A stretch of 64,000 bases of DNA from Raffaelea ambrosiae. Lineage: Eukaryota; Ascomycota; Sordariomycetes; Ophiostomatales; Ophiostomataceae. Location: assembly GCA_002778195.1 (NCBI GenBank), contig PCDI01000003.1, positions 1,943,913 through 2,007,912 on the forward strand, written 5' to 3'. How positions within the stretch are numbered: position 1 is the first letter of the stretch; each line of letters starts with the position of its first letter. The notes under the pieces are model-generated. The model searched no databases. It was not told where the DNA came from and saw only the letters and a program-made list of their open reading frames with translations. Shown here piece after piece: positions 1 through 10,559 of the stretch. Made by a program: the position numbers and the translations under genes.

Positions 1-1125
1 CCGCAGTCAACGCGGTGAGCTATGCGGTCACGACGTGTCGCCGCTCGCTCACCGACTTTGAGCACCTCACCAAGCTCCTGGCGCTCGAAAACCCTGCCTC
101 GTGGATCCCGTCTGTGAGCGGGCTGCGGTCGCCGTTCCAGATCCCCTCGAAGCCCAGCCGGGCCATGCTCAAGGACCTGCAGGTGCGGATGGACTGGTTT
201 CTGCGGATGATGCTGCTGCACCCGACGTTTTCGACGCACGAGATGCTGTGGGAGTTTATTCTAGTGCCGGACATCCAACCAGACATGATGACGCAGCGCA
301 GCAAGCTCAAGGCGGAGACGCGCGCTGAAAAGGTCAGCGACGAGCTGGAGCCGCTGGAGGATGTGCGTGAGGTGGAGCAGTTTGTAGACCACGCACGCGA
401 GCTGGTGCGCAGTGTCAACTACTCGGCCAAGAGTGTGATTCGGCGGACAAACATGCTGAGCATCACGGCCATTGGTAAGTTCTGCGTACATTCACATTTT
501 ATTTGCAAGCTTTTGATTTCCTGTTTGTAATATACGTCGCTGACCCCCTCCAGACCTCCATGATGCCACTGCCCTCCTAAACAGAGAAGTGGTCACGGTC
601 GACTTCTTGCCAACAAACTACAAAGAAGCCATGGATGTGTACCGCCATGCCCTTGTGGTGCGGCAGAACAACGCGCACCGGCAATTTTTGTCTGCCTTTT
701 TGGCCATCCAGGCGACTGTGGAGGCCATCTTGCTGGCGCTCGCCCGGCCGACGCGGCTGATCAGCCAGATCCTGGTGTCACGGAAGCAGATGGAGCGCAG
801 CTACCAGTCGATGAGCCGGTCGACACGGTGGCCGCTGGGCCTTCTGGACGACGCCCGCCAGCGACTCAACGACGAGCGCGAGGGACGTGCACAGCAGAGC
901 AGGATCGAGAGCGAGAACCTGTCCAAGGAGCTGCGGTATACCCAGCAGACTGTGGCCAGCGAGCTGGCTGGGTGGCAGGACATGCACGAGCGCGTGGGAC
1001 GGCGAGCCATCCGCGAGCTGGCCCGCGGCATGCTGGTACAGGAGCGCGACCGCCTGGAAACGATGGAGCGAGCGCTGCGGCGAGTACGCCAGCCGATGAC
1101 GCCCGACAATGCCGAGGCCCGGTAG
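1..1125 (+). CDS. PX-domain (sorting-nexin-like) protein, 3' part
   Basis: The gene enters from the left edge. Exons are 1-474 and 554-1125; the intron 475-553 has GTAAGT and CTCCAG ends and joins in frame. The visible part has 348 residues. The first third looks like the C-terminal half of a PX phosphoinositide-binding domain: a basic stretch with LTDFEHLTKLL, a proline-rich loop, then the helix pattern FLRMMLLHPTFSTHEMLWEF typical of PX domains. After it come helical segments, a hydrophobic stretch (FLSAFLAIQATVEAILLALA) and a charged, coiled-coil-like C-terminus ending at TAG 1123. Such proteins bind endosomal or vacuolar membranes. The upstream domain that would settle the subfamily (BAR, VPS9 or another) lies outside the window. 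The PX call is by pattern only. Confidence 0.7.
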
Positions 1126-2064
1126 GAGCGGCTGCTGCGACTCGTGCGTCCTACCCCATGGGCAGGAAAGGCGAAGAAGAACAAGAGGAAGCAGGACTCA
1201 TTCCAGGAGCGGGCAGCAGCCCTCTGACGACCAGAGACGCCGTCCAGAAAAGAAAAGAAAAAAAGGGAAAAAAACCTCATCACATGTGCAATTTTTGGCA
1301 TTCTATCTCATCGTATCCTATCACGTCATGACAGGTTCAACGTGTGCCATGCAGAGGCACATGCATGTATTACAAATGAGAAGAAGAAGAACAGTCCCAA
1401 GAGGGGGTTCCATGCAGGCCAACCAGAGTCGGAAGTTGCACGTTGGAGATAAGGGAGGGCGTGTGCCGAGAGACGGCTAGAACTACTGCAGAAGCCGAAG
1501 AAGGATCGCGCGCAAGTTCTCTTGGGTGTTGGGGGAAAAAACGACTCCCGAGTCTCGAGTGAGGGAGCATCGTGTCGAATGAGTCACAGAAGTCGGTGAG
1601 ACGATGCGACAAGGGAGAGACACAGGCAGAATATGGGTTAGCATGGCGGCGAGCAATATGCAGCACGAAAGGCTGGGACGGACTGCAAGGTTTGACCACG
1701 CCGAGGCAGGAAGCGGGCACAGCAGAAGAGCAGGAGGGGGGGGGCAAGCGAAGCGGGCTAAGCGGGCATCTCGGCAGTTTCTTTTTTTCTTTTTTCTTTT
1801 TTCTTCCCTTTATCAGTTTCTAGACTCCATCAGTTTCCTTGTTTCCTTGTTTCTTCATGGGAGGTTTTCTTGGCCAACAGTCTAATCGATTGGATAGAGA
1901 TACCCTTTAAGCCGGTAATTCACGAGAAAGTGTGTGATCGCATCTTTCTTCCCGTGCTCGGTGTGATAGGAAAGTGGACGAGAATGGGTGAGAAAAGAGT
2001 CCTAGTATGAGGCAAATATGCACGATGCGATGCAATGCAAGGTCACGCTCGGTATGAGTCAACG

Positions 2065-2240
2065 ACGCGTGATGCAGGACCGGAGGGCCGATCGGGATTG
2101 TGAACGCGTTGGTGTGCCGGGCGGAACGCGTCCAGGTACGGAGGGGAAACGCGTGAAAGCACGGAAGGCGGGACGGGAAACGCGGGACTGACACGGAGTG
2201 CGCGCGGAGGTGACGCGCTCAGACGCGGCCCAAGACGCGT
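2065..2240. promoter_or_regulatory. Cluster of five ACGCGT (MCB-type) boxes
   Basis: Perfect ACGCGT hexamers start at 2065, 2104, 2126, 2149 and 2235, with further near matches (AACGCGGG at 2179, TGACGCGCTC at 2211, AGACGCGGCC at 2221). ACGCGT is the core recognised by APSES-type MBF/SBF factors (Mbp1 with Swi6) that drive G1/S transcription. No gene start is recognisable within 2 kb, so the target is unknown; a non-coding transcript or a missed 5' exon of the gene at 7585 are possible. The clustering is seen directly; the role is inference. Confidence 0.45.
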
Positions 2241-4323
2241 GCGATCAGCGCCGTAGGAACGGCATAGGTGTGCAGCGGCCACCGGTGTGGGTGGAGAACC
2301 CAAGGACCGAACATGATGGCCTGCCTGCACGTGTGAGTCATTCGTGCCGGTCTTGCGCACGCACCCTCTCTGTCGCTTCCCATTTCTCTGCTTCTGCCTG
2401 ATCGTTTCCAGCTACTCTATTTTTTTTCCCTCTCTAGCTGCTCTGTGCTTCTCGGTTCGCAGCCGCTTCCCAGAAAAGGAAGCGTCGAACGATACGTCAG
2501 AAACGCACCTCTGGAGAAACAAACCACGGTAGTTTTGAAACGAAACAACTAGACGAACGTAAAAAATAAGAAATAAAAAACAAAAAATTAACCCTTGTTC
2601 CTTCGGCACGGTATTCTGGGTCGATATTTCGTTCTCTTGGGAATCTTTTTTTGGTCATTTTTGTTTCTTTGCATTTTCATTGGCCAAAAAGAACAAACAT
2701 TTCTCCCCTGCTCTGTTCCTTCTCTACCCTGGTTTTCCACCGTTCCCCTCACGAACGACCAGTAGAAAGTGGGGCTGACAAAGAATAGAACGGCCTTTAA
2801 CGAGCCAATCAGAGGACCAGAACGCTTTGGCGCTGAGCGTGGGAAAAGCGGGCGCTGGGCAGAAGAATGGAGACAAAAGACTGGGGAAATGAGCAGCAGG
2901 GCGCTCCAAGAGCTCCAAGAGCTCAGAGCGCCCACAGCTGGGCGATACTACGTTCATGCCGAGAGAGCTGGGCTTCGCCTTCGCGCCCATGCTCTGCTCT
3001 TCGCGCCGACCTTTGGGATTTATGCGCGCGCAAAGAACACGAAGACCCGTCTGGGACTTTTTGTCCAATCATGGCCCACGGCCGGGGTCTGGCCCTGTAG
3101 TCAGCAAAAACACAAGATCAAACCGGCTAGAGACTCCAGCAGAGGGAGGCAGAAAATAGCAGACGAATCGCAGGTCCCAAGGACGACCCAGCAGGACCCC
3201 AGCAGGTTGCAGAACGGCCCTGCTTTCCCCCCCCCCCTCAGCCACACTCGAAAGGAAATTTCAGTGGATGAGGGCCCCTACGGTGGCCTCTCCAATGCAG
3301 GCCTTGCTTGTCTTTTTTTCGCCAGAGGCCCGGAATGGGCCTCTTCCATGGCGGCCAGGGGACAATGCCATTTTTGCAGCAAAAACACACCAAAGTCTGT
3401 CCAAAACATACCAAAACACACCAAAACAGTCCAAAAACAAGCCCATTCTCGGCCGGCCGAGGCAAAGCTGGAGCAAGCTAGAGGAAGGGGAAACTGCAGT
3501 TCTCTCTCCCTCCCCCCCACCGGGCCAGCTTCATGGGCCAGCCTTTGCATGTAAGTGGTCCCTTCTGCAATGTAAGTGGTCCGTCCTCCCTTCATGTGGA
3601 CATCCTTATTCATCCTTTTTCGTCCCTTCTCTACCTAATTTGGCGCCCACCTGCAAAGACTGAAGGAGGCAGTGCAAAACAAGGAAAACCCGAGGCGGCC
3701 GGCATAAGGTGAGAAATACTCGTCATTCGGCAGAGAGTGGTGAGCAATGAGCATGGTCTGGCTCTATGGCCTCTTCGGACGGCCCCAAAACCAGCCCACC
3801 TTGTATGATTTGGTATGACTTGTATGACGACAGGCCACAAAGGGCGACCCGGGACTCGTGTTCCGGTGAACAAGGAGGACAGACAGCAAAGGGCAGTGTG
3901 CGGGAATGGGGACCTCAAGACAAAGAAGAGGCATGCATGCTTGGTCCTTTTTTGTTTTGATTCTTCTCTGCTTCTCTGTGCAGGGCACTCTCTGAAAATC
4001 CGAGGGGTGGACATGTCACCCAAACCAGGGCTCGTAAGATGAGATGCATACGATTTCAAGACTTTCGGCCTGATCGTTTCTTCAGCAGGCGCCCAGCTGG
4101 AGAAACAAACGACAAAACGAGGCAAGAGTAAGGGGGGGGGAGGGGAAGTCAGCTGGCCAGCCCCAAACAGGGCCAGACAAGGCAAGCGAGAGCTGTAGCC
4201 ATGCTTCCTTCTGTCAGGTGTTTTTTTTTCTCTTGCACGCCTTTGTCCGATGTCTGCTGCGGTGCCTGGCCCATTTTTTTGCTTGCCTTGCTGCTTGTCT
4301 TTCTGTGCGCGGCCCTTGTTTCT

Positions 4324-4383
4324 TGTCTTGTCGCCTTGTCGCCTTGTCGCCTGGCCTTGTCGCCTGGCCTTGTCGCCTGGCCT
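4324..4383. repeat. Short tandem repeat, CTTGTCGCCTGG units
   Basis: A run of CTTGTCGCC units grows into repeated CTTGTCGCCTGGC units about 13 bases long, in non-coding DNA. It accounts for a spurious arginine/glutamine-rich open frame on the minus strand. Confidence 0.8.
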
Positions 4384-7300
4384 GTAACTACGGCGTAGTT
4401 CTCCTGCGTCTTCAGCCCTGACGACGTCTCCCCGTGTTTGGGAGCGTTCCACCCTGAGATCCGCCCCGTTTCGCCCCCAGCGGCTACCAAAGATGGGGCC
4501 CACCCCCCGGGATCCCGCTCCGTCCTCTCAGACAGCAGAACCGGGTTTTCCCTGTAGGCTGCTCAGTCTTCATTACGTAGCAAGCGTTCCCTAGTCCAGC
4601 ATGGACCACTTTGCAGCCGCCTGGTATGCTGCACCAAACAATGGGCAAAACAGAAGAGAAAGAAATGAAAATAAAATAAAAAATAAAAAATTGCATGCAC
4701 CCGTTCCCGTTGACAAGAATAGCAGCGGAAAACAAACAAACCCCTTGTCTCTGCTCGTGTGGAGATTGTGTTTGGGGTGTTTTCTGTCTTTTCTATGGAC
4801 ACTCTCCTCAGGCAGGAAGAAAGAGTGGGGGGAGCGGCAGGAAGTACCTTTTGTATGGCTACTCGCCGTGCGGGGTACCTCCTTCGTCGTCGTCTCGCCC
4901 AGCTCCCATACCGCGCGCTTCCCTCGAAATTGCCCGGAGGGACCACGACGGCATTTATGCGGTCCCTGTCACCTGGTTCTTCTGGGTCGGCTGGGTCTTT
5001 TGGCTCTTTTGGCTCTTTTGGGGGTTCTTCTGGGTCCTCGCGGCCCAGACCCATGAATGCCTGTCCGTCCAGTCAGTGCTCCTAGATGGCCCCCCGGCTG
5101 GCCACCAAATGCGGCCGGCTAGCCCAGCTAGACAACGCCCTTCTATTTTTACTTTTTGCCTTTTTCTTTTCTTTTGTTTTTTTTTTTCTTTTTGCACCGT
5201 TTTCCACCACCCCTACAGCATTGACTTTGTAGGCGCACGAGTATGTTCATTCTCTGTCTGGGGTACGGCGATCCAGCTTGCGGTCTTGCCCTAGGATCGA
5301 GCTTCCGTGTTGTCCTTGGTCGGTTGGTGGGTTGTGTAATGTCCCGTCCCCCCCCCCCCTTTGGCCCTTGAGTCTACCCCCTCCCCCCGACTTGAGTCTA
5401 GAATTCGGGTTTCTCTGATCTTCTCTGCAGCTGCACCTCAGCAGGCGCCCTGTCTCTCCTTGCGGGACGCCCCTTCTTTTGGAGCCGCTGGCGCAAAAAA
5501 TAGAAGACGGGGCGAACCCCAGAGGCAGCTCGAGCAAGGCAAGAAGTAAAATGAAAGGGATGCAGCAGGAGAAGCGAGAAGGGGGGGGGCAGCGGCGGCG
5601 GCCTGGTGCGTTGTCTGATGTTATCGATGCGTGTCCGGGGATGCAAGCCAGTCTGCCGTCTGTACATCGTAGTCTACGAGCAATCCACCGTACAAGTCCT
5701 CTGTTGCCTTTGGGCATCACGTGCACTTTCCAGTGTCTCGCGCCAGCGTCTCCCGCCAAATTATCGCCCCCGTCGCCAAAATCCCACCAAACCCACGCCA
5801 AATTGGCACCAACCTGTCACCAACCGGTCACCAACCGGTCGCCAACCCATCGCCGTCGAACACGTCGGTCGCGTTGGCCCGAGTGTGCCCCCGCGTTTGG
5901 CGACTGACGTTCTTATCGTCCGTCGCCGTCCCTTCCCGACGTTATCGTCGTTTTGAGTCATTCCACCCTTCGGAAGGAAGCAGCAAGAAAAAAAAAGCTG
6001 TCTCTGCAGGAGAGCCTGCATAGTTACCTGCAGGTGGGTGGCAGGTACGACGCACCTGGCTGCACCTGACCGAGTTGTACAGGTAGAACGTCCACACGTA
6101 GAAGAGGTCCAGGACCGCAGTGGTACCTCCCCGTCCACCGCCAATTCACGAACCAGACGCTGTCAGCGAGTGGACCTGCAGCCATGCAGGTGGTGTGCGG
6201 ACTAGCTTGAGAGAGAGAAGAGAGGAGGGAAGAGCAAGCAAGAAAATGACACCCCCCCCCCCCCCCCCGCCGAGCTTGGACCACCCCCCACTAGAGACTC
6301 TTTCTCTCTTGGGCAGCAACAGGGCCGTCCGCTCGCTCATTGGCTGGCCGCATGTCGGGTCCCCCCTGCCTGTTTTGTCAAGAGCCCCACCCAGCCAGCG
6401 GCACGCCTGTAAGAGCCTCTCTGTGGAGCCTCTCTGTGGCTCTGTGGCTCTGTGGCTCGCTCGCCGTCCTCGTCCTCTCAGTCTCTCTCGGTCTCTGATG
6501 AGAGAAATGGCCTGCAGAACGATGGCAACACCCAGCGCCAAGGTACATTGCGTGGAGCCACAGTCTTCCTGGACGACTGGGGCAGCCGGCCAGACTGTCC
6601 CGACACCTGGCTTGCACTGGCCCCGTTACCTTCTGCCCACTTACACCAAAGACAGCAAAACACTGAAAATCAGAAAATCAGAAAATCCAAATTCCCACAC
6701 CTCACTTACACACACACACACACTACACACCCTCTTTGTCCAATACACCCCCCCCATCTTCCTCTTCTCTCTCGTCGCGTTTCAGGTTTTGACGATGGGC
6801 AGAGGAGAAACACGCCTTCAACGCGGCCTGCCGCGGCCGCGGCCAGCCATGGAGACGATGGAGACACACCCTCTCTTTCGTCAGGCGAACACGAGATGAG
6901 GCATCCCATTGTCTACACCTCCATGGGTCCATCTTCCCATTCTCATCCTCCCGGGACTGCCATGATCTCTTTTCCTCTCTTCCTGGCCTCTCGTTCCCGC
7001 CGACGCCCGCCGTCTCGAGGATAAGTATCCGGCCTCATCCCACCCCCATCCACCTCCCGGAAGATGTTTTGTTTCTTTTCGTTTCTCATCCTCATCCGTC
7101 TTCTCATTCCTCACTCCTCTTTCCCTTCCGCCGCCCCCCCCCCCTGGCCGCAAAAGTTGTTGCCCCCATCTTGGTAACTCGTCTTGCTTTCTCATCCTCT
7201 CATCTCACGCACATATATCTTCTTGTCTTCCTGTACCCCCCCGTTGACGAGGCGGTCTTGAAATCAGGTTGGCCAACAAACTGGTTTGTTGTCCTTGTTG

Positions 7301-7584
7301 TCGCAGCTTCCCATCCTCTCTCGTCTACGACAACCATCAACCTCGCACACTTCTCATCTCTTGGAGCAGGCACTCCATTAATCAACATCCACTCGCAAAA
7401 CAGCCTAATCCATAATACCACTTGTTCTTGTGTCCCGGAGACAGCAACAACAACACAGCATTCCTACTACACTCGCATTTGCATCCACTCATAGACAAAA
7501 GTTCGCTGCTTGTTTTCATTGCATCTGGGCCACCACTTTTCCCATTATTTTTGTTCTCTTCTCCCCCCCCCTCCCGCGCCCATA

Positions 7585-9852
7585 ATGTCCTCTCTGGTAG
7601 AGAACGTCACCTTTGATTTCACCTTCCCTCCCTGTGGGCCGGCCACGCCGCCGACCACCACGGCCACTGGCTACTACGACCCAAACATGTTGGAGATCCC
7701 CTACCACCCTGCCCCAGGCGGTGGCCACGGCCATGCCCGCTCCAGCTCCCAGTGCTCGGCCTACTCGGCCTACTCCTTTGCGTCGACGGCTCCTTCTGAG
7801 ACGTTTCTGAGCAGCACCCCGGGCAGCAAGGCTGCCCATGGCCTCCTTGGCTCCTCCTCCACCCCCAGCAGCGCCGTGGCCAGCACGCCTGCCCGCTCCT
7901 GCTCGCCCATCCGCCAGCACGGGCCCATGCTGCTGCCCAAGATCCGGTCTCAGGACCAGGCACTGGGCGGTGTGGACCACGGCGCTGGCCGGGCGCCTGC
8001 CGCCTCCTCCTCCTCGCGGGCAACCAAGCGCACCAAGACGGCCTCGCCGGCGCCGGCGCCCCGCAGCCGCTCTGCTGTGACGCCCAACCGCCGCGGCCGT
8101 CCTCCCATGGCCCAGTCTGCGGCTGCGGCTGCGGCTGCCAACGCCAGCCATGTGGCTCGCCACGCCCGCAGCTTCACCAACCCGGACCCCATCCTGTATG
8201 CCTCGTCCACGCCCTCGCGGTCCTTCTCCGAGGACTCCAGGGACCGCGCCACGCCGCCGCCTCCGTCCGTCTTTGAGGCCACGCCGCCGCCGCCGACTCT
8301 GCTCTGCTCGCCGGCCAGCTTTGTCCAGCAGCACCAGCACCAGCACCAGCAGCAGGTCCAGATGCACCACGATGCTTCTCCTGCCGGTGCCATGGACATG
8401 CACCGCCGCGGCTCGACCTGCAGCCTGGACAACACGCCCAGCAACATGGTCAAGTATGAGTATGGCTTCTCGCCGTACCCGGGCACGCTTCCCGCGTATG
8501 TGCCTGTGACCACGGGCGGCGGTGTGGGCATGCCCGCCGGTGTCTCGGCGGCCTCGGCTGCCGTGGCGGCTGTCACCTGCGACCCGCACGACGACGGCTA
8601 CGGCATGTACACGAGCCAGCACCAGTACATGATTCCCCGCGAGCCGTCGCCGCTCTCGGTGGAGTCCATCTCGTCTTGCGGCGGCTCCCTGTCGGGCACG
8701 CCGGAGCCCATGCCCATGCCTGCGCCGGCTGTGGCCCCCGCTGCTGTGTCTGCGCCCGCACCATCGAATGAGATCCCCTCGGGCCCGACATCCAATCTGC
8801 TGTCCTACCTGACCGGCGCCAACCCGGCGCCGGCCCTGGTCCGGACCATCAACTTCCCCATGCGCGATCCCAACACCAAGCACTACTGGTGGGACGTGCG
8901 CCAGGTGCGCCCCTGGAAGGCCTTTTCGGCCGAGGGGCTCCTGGGCCTGCCCGGCGCTGCGTCGGTGCTCACGTGCCCTGTGCCGTTGTCGCTGCTGCCG
9001 GCGCCGCCGGCCTCGTCGCGGAGCGCCTCGCACCCGGAGACGGAGGCCGAGCTCCAGGCCATCTACGCGGCGCACTACATCCCGCGCATCAACACGGCGC
9101 TGGCGCTGTCGTCGCCGCGGCCGGTGCAGCTCACCACGGGCACGGCGCTGAGCTCGGGCGAGTCGGTGTTCCTGGCGCACGGGTCGACGGACAGCGCGTC
9201 GGCGGCGGCGCTGTTTGGCGGCAAGCCGACGGCGCGCGTGGTGGGGCTGGCCAAGAGCTTTGACCGCTTCAACACGGGGATGCGCTCGGAGGGCAACATC
9301 AAGCGGGTGGAGTACCTGCGGGGGCTGGCGCACCTGCACCACCTGATGCGGGAGCACAGCTGCCGGTACGGCTTCATCCTGACCGAGATCGAGCTGGTGG
9401 TCGTGCGCACGGGCACGGACGCGACGCCGTTCTTTGGCCAGATGGAGGTGGCGGCCGTGCCGCTGGATGCGAAGCGGAACGCGGACGACGCCCGCCGGGA
9501 CGAGGAGGGCGCGATCCGCCTGGACGGCTGCCCGCTGACGGCCTGCCTCGCCCTCTGGGGCCTGTGCATGCTGGCGAGCGACGAGCTGGCCATGGCGGCG
9601 GGCGCGCCGGGGACGTCGGCGTCGCCGTCGCCGTCGACGGCGGAGACGCTGCTGTGCAGCCACGCGACGCACATTGGGGCGCCGGCGGAGGGCACGCGGC
9701 GCAAGGCGGCGCCGCGGGACGGGTGGATGCCGCCGGTGCAGCTGGCGGAGAAGCGGATGGCGAAGCGGGCGCGCGGGTGGGTGATGCCGGAGGATGCGGT
9801 GGGCCGCAAGGAGATGGGCCGTCGGGGCGTCAAGTACGGGGGCATGCAGTAG
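7585..9852 (+). CDS. Conserved ascomycete protein, disordered N-terminus with AT-hook
   Basis: Single exon, 755 residues. I chose the ATG at 7585 (MSSLVENVTF) because the in-frame stretch upstream is pyrimidine-rich leader. The first about 400 residues are low-complexity and rich in Ser, Pro and Ala, with His/Gln runs. Near residue 167 they carry NRRGRPP, an AT-hook-like motif next to a basic stretch (KRTKT), which suggests nuclear DNA contact. From about residue 405 a globular domain begins: LVRTINFPMRDPNTKHYWWD, then RFNTGMRSEGNIKRVEYLRG, then HSCRYGFILTEIELVVVR, ending in a basic EKRMAKRARGW. I believe this domain recurs in one-copy proteins of filamentous ascomycetes annotated only as hypothetical; I cannot name a function. 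The large open frame on the opposite strand is a GC-rich shadow. Confidence 0.8.
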   Translation: MSSLVENVTFDFTFPPCGPATPPTTTATGYYDPNMLEIPYHPAPGGGHGHARSSSQCSAYSAYSFASTAPSETFLSSTPGSKAAHGLLGSSSTPSSAVASTPARSCSPIRQHGPMLLPKIRSQDQALGGVDHGAGRAPAASSSSRATKRTKTASPAPAPRSRSAVTPNRRGRPPMAQSAAAAAAANASHVARHARSFTNPDPILYASSTPSRSFSEDSRDRATPPPPSVFEATPPPPTLLCSPASFVQQHQHQHQQQVQMHHDASPAGAMDMHRRGSTCSLDNTPSNMVKYEYGFSPYPGTLPAYVPVTTGGGVGMPAGVSAASAAVAAVTCDPHDDGYGMYTSQHQYMIPREPSPLSVESISSCGGSLSGTPEPMPMPAPAVAPAAVSAPAPSNEIPSGPTSNLLSYLTGANPAPALVRTINFPMRDPNTKHYWWDVRQVRPWKAFSAEGLLGLPGAASVLTCPVPLSLLPAPPASSRSASHPETEAELQAIYAAHYIPRINTALALSSPRPVQLTTGTALSSGESVFLAHGSTDSASAAALFGGKPTARVVGLAKSFDRFNTGMRSEGNIKRVEYLRGLAHLHHLMREHSCRYGFILTEIELVVVRTGTDATPFFGQMEVAAVPLDAKRNADDARRDEEGAIRLDGCPLTACLALWGLCMLASDELAMAAGAPGTSASPSPSTAETLLCSHATHIGAPAEGTRRKAAPRDGWMPPVQLAEKRMAKRARGWVMPEDAVGRKEMGRRGVKYGGMQ

Positions 9853-10559
9853 GGGAGACCAGACCACAGACTTACACACACACTCTCTCTCTCTTAATGA
9901 AAGCCAAGGCTGGTCCTTTGCTTGGTCTTTCGCTCATTTTGTTCTGCGCTGTTTCTGGTTTTTTGGTTTTTTTCTTTTCCATTTTTCCGTCTCTTTGGGT
10001 TTTCCTACCGGCATCGAATGCGTTTCCTTTGTCGTTTAATGATATCTTTATGATGGGGTCTCTGGGGTTGGGGATTGGACAACCGTGACAGGGAAGCAAG
10101 AGGATCACATTAGTTTACTCTTTTTTATGCTTTAATTGAATCACAAATATAAAAAGAAGACGAAGCCGTTTCTCCCTTGTTTGTTGAGTGACATGAGATA
10201 CAAAACTATGAGTATGCAGATCAACAGGCTGGGTTGCTGGGTGCCGGGTATCACATTTCGTTGTTTTCATCCATTCCATGCTGTAGCTGTCCTACCTTTG
10301 CTTCCTTGACTCCCTTTTGCCTCCGTCTTTTGCCTTTTTGCGCCCATGTTTGTGTTTTCCCTTCTTGACCATTCTTCTTTTCCAAGGACATTTCCTCCTC
10401 CATTCCATTCCTTCTTTCCGTGTACCCTTTTCCCTTTCCCATTTCTTCTTCCTCGTCCCTTTTCCCTTTCCCATTTCCTTTCCCTCCCTTTTCCTTTTCC
10501 CTATTATTTCTTTGTCCTTTCCTTCTTCGCCTCTGTGCGTTTTTGTCCTTTTTGACGCA
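9853..10559. other. Convergent intergenic region, pyrimidine-rich
   Basis: This lies between two genes that end toward each other. It holds an AT-rich stretch with possible poly(A) signals (AATTGAATCACAAATATAAA near 10133) and, from about 10360 to 10550, a strongly pyrimidine-rich top strand (CCTTTTCCCTTTCCC repeats), which reads as lysine/glutamate-rich frames on the minus strand. I see no gene in it. Confidence 0.6.

Larger units (their letters stand above)
1126..7584. other. Long gene-poor intergenic region
   Basis: About 6.4 kb with no coding stretch I can support. Open frames of 80-290 codons exist on both strands (for example 2769-3554 + and 3631-4503 -), but they are low-complexity, lack a domain pattern and change character at every homopolymer. 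The region is full of simple sequence: C runs near 3230, 5350 and 6257, pyrimidine tracts, CCAAAACA-type repeats at 3400-3440, CCAACCGGTCA-type repeats at 5805-5850, and CTCTGTGG repeats at 6430-6460. A CCAATCAGAGG box lies at 2805-2815. Such long leaders and spacers are common upstream of developmental regulators in these fungi, so part of it may be promoter and 5' untranslated region of the gene at 7585. Confidence 0.6.

Noticed and set aside
2769..3554. 261-codon plus-strand frame
   Set aside because: Mixed composition, homopolymers inside, no recognisable domain, and other frames are equally open.
3631..4503. 290-codon minus-strand frame with QGDKATRQ-like repeats
   Set aside because: The repeats come from a CTTGTCGCC tandem array; no homology pattern and no gene-like composition on either side.
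7516..9879. 787-codon open frame on the minus strand
   Set aside because: It is fully antisense to the 7585-9852 gene, is extremely Arg/His-rich and lacks any domain; it arises from high GC at third positions.
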